From contig JACPIT010000010.1 of assembly GCA_016187945.1 (NCBI GenBank), forward strand, positions 1-64,000: 64,000 nt of DNA, written 5' to 3'. This document shows positions 52,438 to 61,400 of the stretch, piece by piece (position 1 is the first letter of the stretch; each line of letters starts with the position of its first letter). This DNA comes from Opitutia bacterium (lineage in GTDB: Bacteria > Verrucomicrobiota > Verrucomicrobiia > Opitutales > Opitutaceae). The position numbers and the translations under genes were made by a program. The notes below the pieces were generated by a model that saw only the letters and a program-made list of their open reading frames with translations, ran no database searches and was not told the origin of the DNA.

Positions 52438-55400
52438 TCAACCGCCGACGATCTGCACGCTGGGCGAGATGGTGACTTGGATGGTGATCGGCTGGCCCTG
52501 ACCGTTGGCGTTCACGCCGCTGACGACGACGTTGAACGTGCCGGAGGCAGTCGGTGTGCCGCGGATCTGGCCGTTTGAGGTGTCGACCGTAAGCCCGGCG
52601 GGCAGGCCGCTGACGACATAACTCGTCGGCGTGAGCGACGCGGTGATGTCGTAGGAGAAGGCCTGGCCAACGCGGCCGCTGGCGCTGCGCGAGCTCGTCA
52701 CGACCGGTGTGTTCGGCGCGGCGGCGATGGAGACGGTGACGTTCACCATCGTGCTCGAACCGCCGGCGTTGCTGGCGCCGACGCGGAGCGCGATCGTGCC
52801 CGGGCCGGGCGGCGTGCCCGAGAGCAGGCCGGTGCCAGTGTTGACGCTGAGCCACGCGGGCGCGTCGAGTGCCTCGAACGCGGTCGGGTTGTTCGTCGCG
52901 GTGATCTGATAAGAGAACACCGTGCCGGCTTGCGCGGACGCAGCGATCGGGCTGTTCACGACCGGCGCGTTGGGCGCGGGGCTGATCGTCAGCGTGAGCG
53001 TGCGCGGCAGGCCGGTGCCGTTGGCGTTGACGCCGACGAGCGACACGAGATAGGTGCCGGCGGCGCTCGGCGTGCCTTGGATGAGGCCGGTGGACGCGTT
53101 GACGGCGAGACCCGGCGGCAAGTTGACCGCATCGAGGAAGACCGACGGCGGGAACGGCGTCGTGTTGGGGACGTTGGTCGCGGTGATTTGATAAGTGAAT
53201 GCGACGCTGACCATGCCGGTGGCGTTCGTCGGACTGGTGATCACGGGGGCGTTGTCGGCGGGCGCGATGCCGATGAGCAACGTCTGCGGCTGGCTCGTCC
53301 CGGCGGCGTTCATCGCGGTGAGCGTGACGGTGTAGAGGCCGGGGTTGTCGGCGGGGTTGCCGCTGATGAGGCCGGTCGTCGTGTTGATCGCGAGGCCCGC
53401 GGGCAACGTGCCGCTGAGGCCGTAGCTCGTGGGCGAGTTGGTCGCGACGATCTGGTAAGTGAAGACCGTGCCGACCTTGCCGTTCGCGGTCGCGTCACTC
53501 GTGATCGCGGGCGCGGTGAGCGGCGCGGCGAGATCGATCGTGAGCGTCGAGGCCTGACCGAGACCGGCGGCGTTGGCCGCGCGCAGTTGCACGCTGATCG
53601 TGCCGGAAACGGTCGGCGTGCCGGAGATGACACCGGTGCTCGAGTTGAGCGTCAAGCCGTCGGGCAACTGATCCGTCGTGAACGAGGTGGGCGACTCCGT
53701 CGCGGTGATCTGGTAGGTGAAGGCGTTGCCGACACGGCCGCCGATGGCGAGCGGGCTGGTGATCTTCGGCGTGGCCGGCGCGGGCGAGATGGAAATCGCG
53801 AGCGTCTTCGGCGCGCTGGTGCCGTCGGCGTTGCTCGCGGTGAGCGTGACTTCGAACGGCGTCGTCGTCTCCACGGTCGGCAATCCGGAGATGATGCCGG
53901 TGCTCGTGCTGAACGAGAGACCGTTCGGGAGCGCGGTGGCGGCGTAGGAGGTCGGCGCGTTCGTCGCGATGATCTGATACTGGAACGGCTGGCCAACCTG
54001 ACCGGCAGCGGTGCCGTTGGAGGTGATCAGCGGCACGGTGAGCGCGCGGGCGATGTCGAAGAGCATCTCGACCGCAGGGCCGCGGCCGCCAGCGCCGTTC
54101 GACGCGGCGACCCAGACGCGGGTCTGACCGGCAGCGCTCGGCGTGCCGGTGATGGCGCCCGTCGAGGTGTTGAGCGAGAGGCCGGCGGGCAAGGTGCCGC
54201 TGACGACGGCGAAGCTCGTCGGCGAGTTGCTGCCGGTGAGCGTGAAGTTGAACACGCTGCCTGCGGTGCCGGTGGCGATCGGGCTGTTCGTGATGACGGG
54301 CGCGAGCGCGGACGAGTTGATCGTGATCATCAACGTCGCCGTCGAGGAACCGGCGCTGTTCGTGAGCGTGAGCGTGACGTTCGAGATGCCGGGATCGGTG
54401 GGCACGCCGGTGATCGCTCCGGTGGTGGCGTTCAGCGTGAGACCGCCGGGCAGCGTCGTGGAGGCGAAGCCGGTCGCGGCGGGATTCGTCGTGATCGTGA
54501 AGGTGAAAGCCGAGCCGACGGTGCCGACGGTCGAGCCGGTGCTCGTCACCGCTGGCGCGCTCGCGGCCGGGTTGATCGTGAAGGTGACGACCTGCGTCGT
54601 GCTGCCGTCGGCGTTGGTGGCGCGGATGGCGACCTTGAACGTGCCGGTCTGCGCGGTGTTGCCGGTGATGGCGCCGGTGCCGGTGTTGAACGAGAGGCCG
54701 GTCGGCAGCGTCGAGGGCGTGCCGTCAGGCAAGTTGACGAGCGCCCAGGCGGTGATGCCGCTGCCGAAGTTCGGCGTGAAGCTGAAGCTCGTGCCAGCCG
54801 TGCCGCTGACGTTCGATCCGCCGGTAAAGACCGGCGCGTTGAGCGGGGCAGCGATCTGGATGTTGATCGACTGCGTGGACGTGCCGGTCGCGTTCTGCGC
54901 GGAGACGCTCGCGGTGTAGAAGCCCGCGGCGGTGGGCGTTCCGGAAATCGTCGCGCCGCTAAGCGTGAGGCCCGGAGGCAGCGTCGCCGCGCCGTAACCG
55001 GTCGGCGAGTTGGTCGCAGTGATCGTGTAAGTGAACGACTGCCCCACCCTGCCCGAGGCGGACGCCGGACTCGTGATGATGGGCGCGGGCGGTTGCACGC
55101 TGAGGACGAGCGTCTGCTGGTCGGAGCCGGTGGCGTTCGTGGCGGTGAGTGCGACGTTGAACGTGCCGGTCTGCGTCGGCGTGCCTTCGATGACGCCGGT
55201 GGTTTGGTTGAGCGAGAGGCCGTTCGGCAGGCCGGTCGCGCCGAACTGAGCGAGCGTCTGGTTCGTGCCGATCTGGTAACGGAACGGCGCGTTCGCGACG
55301 GCGTTGGCCGAGAGCGGGCTCGTGATGACGGGCGCCAGCGGATTCACGGTGAGCAGCGCGCCGTTGCTGACGAGCGTGCCGCCGGCGTTCGTGACGGCGA

Positions 55401-58400
55401 CCGTGATCGTGCCGTTATCGGCGAGGCGGAGGTTGTTCAGCGTGAGCGTCGACGTCGTCGCGCCGGAGATCGGTGCGCCGTTGAAGCGCCACTGGTAAGT
55501 CGGTGCGGGCACACCGGTGGCAGTGACGTTGAACGTCGCAGAGCCGCCGACGGTGGCGGTTTGCGGCGCGGGCTGCGCGGTGATGTGGAGGCTGACGTTC
55601 AGCGCGAGCGTGACGGGCGTGGCGCTCGTCGTGCTGCCGAAGGCGTTGGTCGCTTGCACGGTGTAAGCACCGGCGTCGCTGGCGGCGACGGCCGCAATGC
55701 GGAGCACGGGCGCGTTCGGGCCGGAGATCGGCTGCGCGTCCTTGAACCACGAGTAAGTGACCGGGAACGGCGAGTTGGAGATGGCGAACTTGATCGTCGC
55801 GGGCGCGCCTTCGTCGGCGTTGATCGTGCCGCCGCCCTGGACGACTGGCGTGTCGGCCGTGAGAACCGTGCCGAAACGGCCGACGCCGACGACTTGGCCG
55901 TTGAAGAGCACGGTGTCGTTGAGCTGATCGGCGGCGCCGGTGGTGCGGCCGGTCCAGGCGATGCCGTCGGTCGAGGTGTAGTAGTTGTTCGACGGCCCGG
56001 TGGCGACGAAGTGGCCGTTGAGATAAGTGACGCTGAGCAGGTTCAGCGTGCCGAGCGTCGTCGTGGTCCAGTTCGCGGCGTCGGTCGAGCGCGAGATCGT
56101 GCCGCCGGTGCCGACGGCGACGAAGGCGCCGCCGCCGTAGACGACGTCGTTGAACTGCGCCGTGGTGTTGCTCGTGCGGACGGTCCATGTGCCGGTCGGG
56201 TTCGACGCGGACACGATCGTGCCGTTGCCGCCGACGGCGACGGTCAGGCCGCCGCCGTGCGCGACGCGGCGCAGTTGCGCGGTCGTGCCGGAGGTTTGCT
56301 TCGTCCACGTGAACGGCGGCGTGGCGTCGGGCGCGGTGAAGATGTTGCCGCCGTTGCCGACGACGATCCACGTGCTGAAGCCGCCCGAGTAACGGAGGCC
56401 TTGCAGATTGGAGCTCGAAATCACGTTGCTCGTCGCTTGGAGCGACCAACTCGCGCCGTCGGTCGAGACGAGCACGCTGCCGCCGCCGCCGACGGCGACG
56501 AACTTGCCGGCCGCGAACGTGACGTCGACCAACTGCGCGGTCGTGCCGGAGCTGCGCGCGGTCCACGCCGCGCCGTCGCTCGAGGAGACGATCGCGCCGG
56601 CGTCGCCGACGGCGACTGCGACTGAGCCGGAGGCGGCCACGCCGTTGAGGTGCGTGCCTTGATACGGGCCCGCGGTAAGGATGTTCCAGTTTTCCGCGTC
56701 GGTGGACGTGAGGATGACGCGACCGCTCTGACCGGCGATGACGTAGCGGCCGGCGCCGAAGGCGGTGTTTTGGAGATTGCTCGTGTTGCCGGCGGCGCTG
56801 CGCGCGGTCCAGATGAGGCCGTCGGGCGACGTGAGGATCGTGCCGCCGACACCGACGGCGACGAAGCGGTTGTTCACGAAGTTGACGCCGAGGAACTGCG
56901 CCGTGGTGCCGGACGAAACCGGTGTCCAGCTCGTGCCGTTGGCGGAGACGACGATCTGGCCGTTCTCGCCGACAGCGACGAGGCGGCCGGCGCCGTAAGC
57001 GAGCGCTTGCAGCGAGGTGGCGCCGCTGGCGACGGACGACCACGTGACGCCGTCGGGGCTGGAGAACACTTTGCCCGTGCTGCCGCTGACACCGTAGAAT
57101 TTGTTCAGCACGTAGGTGGCGCCGAAGAGCGTGTCGGTGACGCCGGTTCCGAGCGTGCCGGGCGTCCAGTTGAGGCCGTCGGTCGAGACGGCGGTGACGC
57201 CGCCGGTGCCGAACGCGACCACGCGCCCGCCGCCCGCGACCATGTCCTGGAGTTGGGTGAGGCCGCCGTTGATGCCCGTCGGGTGCGTCTCCCACGTGAC
57301 GGCGTCGCGCGACGTGAACATGCCGTTGAGGCTGCCCATCGCGAGCAGACGGTCGCCGAGGGTGACGAGCTTGAAGATATTATTCTGCGCGGGGATCTGG
57401 CGCGTGGTCCAGGCGAGGCCGTCGTTCGACGCGAGCAACGTGCCGCGAATGCCGCTCATGAGGAACTGGCCGCCGATGAACGCGACGCGCGTGGAGCCGT
57501 TGCCGGTGGGCGTCGGGTTGCGCCAGCGCCAGCCGCCTTCGGGCGTCACGAAGAACGGCTCGGCCGGACTCGTGGCGTTGCCGAGGGAGTTCGTGATGCG
57601 GACGCTGTAGAGGCCTTCGTTGGACTTCTGCCAATCGGCGATGAAGTAGAACGGATCGGTGGCGCCAGGGATGTCGACGTTGTTGAACTGCCACTGATAA
57701 CTGAGCGGAGCGGAGCCGCCCGCGGGCGTGACGCTCAGCGCGGCACTCGAACCGGCGGGCAGAACGCCGCCGGCGCCGGTGAACGAACTGAAGATATTGC
57801 CCGCCGCGAAGAACGCCGGCGCGCTCGGCGAGAGCGTGATGACGGCGGCGTCCGAGGTCGTCGTCGCGCCGTTTTGCGTGACGGTGACGGTGTAGCTGCC
57901 GGCGGCGGTGGCGTCGTAGAAATTATTCGTCGCATCGGCGATCGCGACGCCGTCCTTGAACCACTGATAAGTAATCGGGGCAGGACTGATGCTGCTCACG
58001 TTGACCGAGAGGCGGTTGATGCTGCCCTCGGCGAAAGCGCCGCCGGTCGGCTGCGCGGTGATCGCCGCCGCGGCGGGCGGCTCGACCACGTTGGCGAAGT
58101 CGTCCGCCCAGACCGCACCGGTCGGGACGAAGAGATTGCTCGAAAGGCCGCCGAGCGCGACGGTGACGAAGCCGGCGCGGTTGTTGCCCCAGGAACCGAG
58201 GAGATTCGTCGAGCCGACGGTCGCGAACGCGGCGCCCGTCGAGTAAGCGACGGTGGCGTTGCCCGTGGTCGAGTCGTAGCTGACGCGCACCAGGTAGGCG
58301 TTCGCCGCGAGATCCGCGATGCCGAGGATGGAGGGCATGCCGTTGTTCACCTGCGCTTGCGCGTAGCGTTCGGTGCGTGCGGTCGTCGTGCCGGCGTCGT

Positions 58401-61400
58401 TGACGAGACGGAAACCGGTGTCGAGGCGGTCGGCCGGATCGAGGAGGTTGACGATCGAGAGCTGCGCGCCGGCGAGGCGGAACGAACCGGAACCACCGGT
58501 GCCGGCGATGTTGCCACCTTGGAGGCCGAGGCGCGCAATGACGGTCCAGTTGCGATCGAGCGGGAGCGGCGCGACGCGAGTCGCGACGCGATAACCCCAC
58601 GAGGTGGCGTAGGCCGTGCCGTAATTCAGGCGGCCGCGGGCGACGGCGAGTTCCGTGTCGCTCTCGGGCCACGAGGTTTCCTGCATGGCGTTCCAGCCGG
58701 TGTCGAGACCGGTGCCGCCGAAGAAGTCGGTCGCGGTGACGCTGCCGGCCGGCACGCTGAGCAACACGGCGGGGACGCTGCCGGTGTAGTCGGCGGGATT
58801 CGCGCCGACGACGAAGCCGGCGGAGTAAACGCCCGCGGTGCTCTGCGTGAGTGTGGCGGCGGTCGAGCCCGCGAGGTCGACGGTTTCGCGCGCCCATTGG
58901 ACGCCGACGTTGTTGGCCGCATCGGGCTGGACGGTGAGCGAGGCGCCCTGCCCGACCGTCGCGATGGCGATCGCGGGCTCGGGCGTGGTGACGAGGCTGT
59001 AGTTGAGCACGATGTTGCCGCGCGTGCCGCCGTTGCTGCCGACGGCGACGTAGTAGGTCGTGCCGGCGGTGACGGGAATCGCGATGCGGCTCGCGGTGGA
59101 CGTGGGCGCGTCGTTGTTCTGCGCGAGGAACGCGAGGCTCGCGAGCGAGTTGCCGGTGTAGACGGCCATCGCGGTGTCGATCGCGCTGCCGCCGGTGTCG
59201 AACGTCGCGACGCCGGTCGCGATCGGACGGTAACTATACCAGAGCGAGGACGAGACGCTGTTGGTATTCCAGTGCGTGGGCTCGCCCGCTTCGCTGGTGG
59301 CGGCGGCGTTGGAGGTCGCGGACGTCGTGCCGGAGAGACCGGCGAGTTGGAACGCGTTGGCGAAACTGTCGTTCGCGATCGGCTGGCTGACGGTGAGGTT
59401 CACACCGCTCAAATAGAGCGTGGTGTTGCCGGCCGAGAGACGCACGGAGTAGGTGCCGGAATCGGTCGTGGCGAGATTCGTGAGTGGGAGAGTCGCATTT
59501 GTGGCGCCGGAAATGTCGGTGCCGTTCTTCATCCACTGGTAGCTGATCGTGGCGGTCGAGTTCGCGACGACGCTGAGAGTGATGTTGGCGCCGACGAGCA
59601 CGGTGCCTCCGATGGGTCCGCTGACGATCGACAGCGGCGTGCCGGCGTAGACGCGGCGGACGACACTGTTGTTGCGATCGGCGACGAAGATCGTGCCGTC
59701 GGGGGCGAAGGCGAAGCCGCTCGCGATGTCGAAGCGCGCGCTGCTGCCCTGGCCATCGACGTAGCCGGCGGTGAAGGAACCGCCCGCGATCATGGTCACG
59801 GTGCCGCTCGGCATGACGCGCAGGAGCGCGCCGCTGTTGCCGCCCGCGTAGAGATTGCCGTCGGGGCCGATCGCCAGCGACGTGAGACTCGGCAGACGCG
59901 AGAACGGAGCCGCGCCGTCGAGCTGCGAGCTGAAGTTGAGCAGACCGGCGACGGTCGTGACGTTGCCGGCGGTATCGATCTTGCGGATGATGCTGCCGGA
60001 TTGGGCGAAGAAGATGTTGCCGGAGGAGTCGACCGCGATGCCTTGCGGGAAGTTCAGACGCACCGCGCTCGATGCGGCGCCGCCGGCGACGCTGCCGTCG
60101 ACGGTGCCCGAGCTGCCGGCGAGGCCGGCGACGGTGGTGACGACGCCAGCGGTCGTGACCTTGCGGATGACGTGATTGTTCGTGTCGGTGACGTAGAGAT
60201 CGCCGCTCGGTGCGAACGCGATGCCGGCGCCCGTGCTGAATTTCGCGACGTTGCCGGTGCCGTCGGCGTAGCCGGTCGTGAAGCTGTTGGAGCCAGCGAG
60301 GAGCGAGACGGAGCCGTCGGTGGCGACTTGGCGAATCGTGCCGTTGTCGAAGACGTAGAGGATGCCGGTCGTCGGATCGATCGTCAGCGAGCGCGGGAAG
60401 GCGAAGCGCGCGGTCGCGGCGGAGCCGTCGACGAACGAGCCGCCGGACTGCGAGACGACGCCGGAGAACAAGCTGACGACGCCGGCGGTCGTGACCTTGC
60501 GGATCACGTGATTGCCGGACTCGGCCACGTAGAGATTGCCGGAGGAGTCGCGCGCGATGCCTTCGGGGTTGAAGAAGCGCGCGGCGGTGCCCGTGCCGTC
60601 GGCGTAGCCCGGTGCGACGCCGGCGAGCGTGACCACGGAGCTGTCGGGCGTGACGGCGCGGATAGTGTTCGAGCCGCCGTCGACGACGCCGAGCGCGGAG
60701 CCCATCCAGCCCATGCCGCGAGGGTTGTTGAAGCGCGCGACGCTGCTGCCGCCGTCGGCGAAGCCGATCTGGAACGCGGTGCCGGCGATGGTGGTGACGG
60801 CGTAGTTATTGCCCGGCGTCAGGTCGACCTTGCGGATCGTTTGGCTGAAGTCGGCGACGTAGAGCGCGTTCGCGCCGTCGTAGAAGATATCTTGAGGGCT
60901 GCTGAAGCGCGCCGATGTGCCGATGGCGTTATCGATGTAGCTATTCGAGCCCGCGGAGCCGGCAATGGTGGTCACTGTGCCGTCCGTCGCGATGCGGCGG
61001 ATGGTGTGATTGTTCGAGTCGGCGACGAAGAGCGTGCCGTCGGCGAGTGCGGCGAGGCCGCGCGGGCCGCTGAAGCGCGCTGCGGTGCCGACGCCGTCGG
61101 TGGAGCCGCTGGTGGCGGTCGTGCTGCCGGCGTAGGTCGTCACGACGCCCGCGGGCGTAACCTTGCGGATGCTGTGGTTGTTGGAGTCGGAAACGTAGAC
61201 GTTCCCCGCTCCATCGACGGCGACGCGCGTCGGGAAGTTGAAGCGCGCGGCGGTGCCGGTGGCATCGACATTGCCGCTCGAGGACGAGCCGGCGAGCGTG
61301 GTGACGTTGCCGTTGGAGATTTTCCGAAGGAGATTGCCGCCGACGACGTAGAAGTTGCCGGAGGAGTCGAGCGCGATGCCTTGCGGATTCGAGAAGCGCG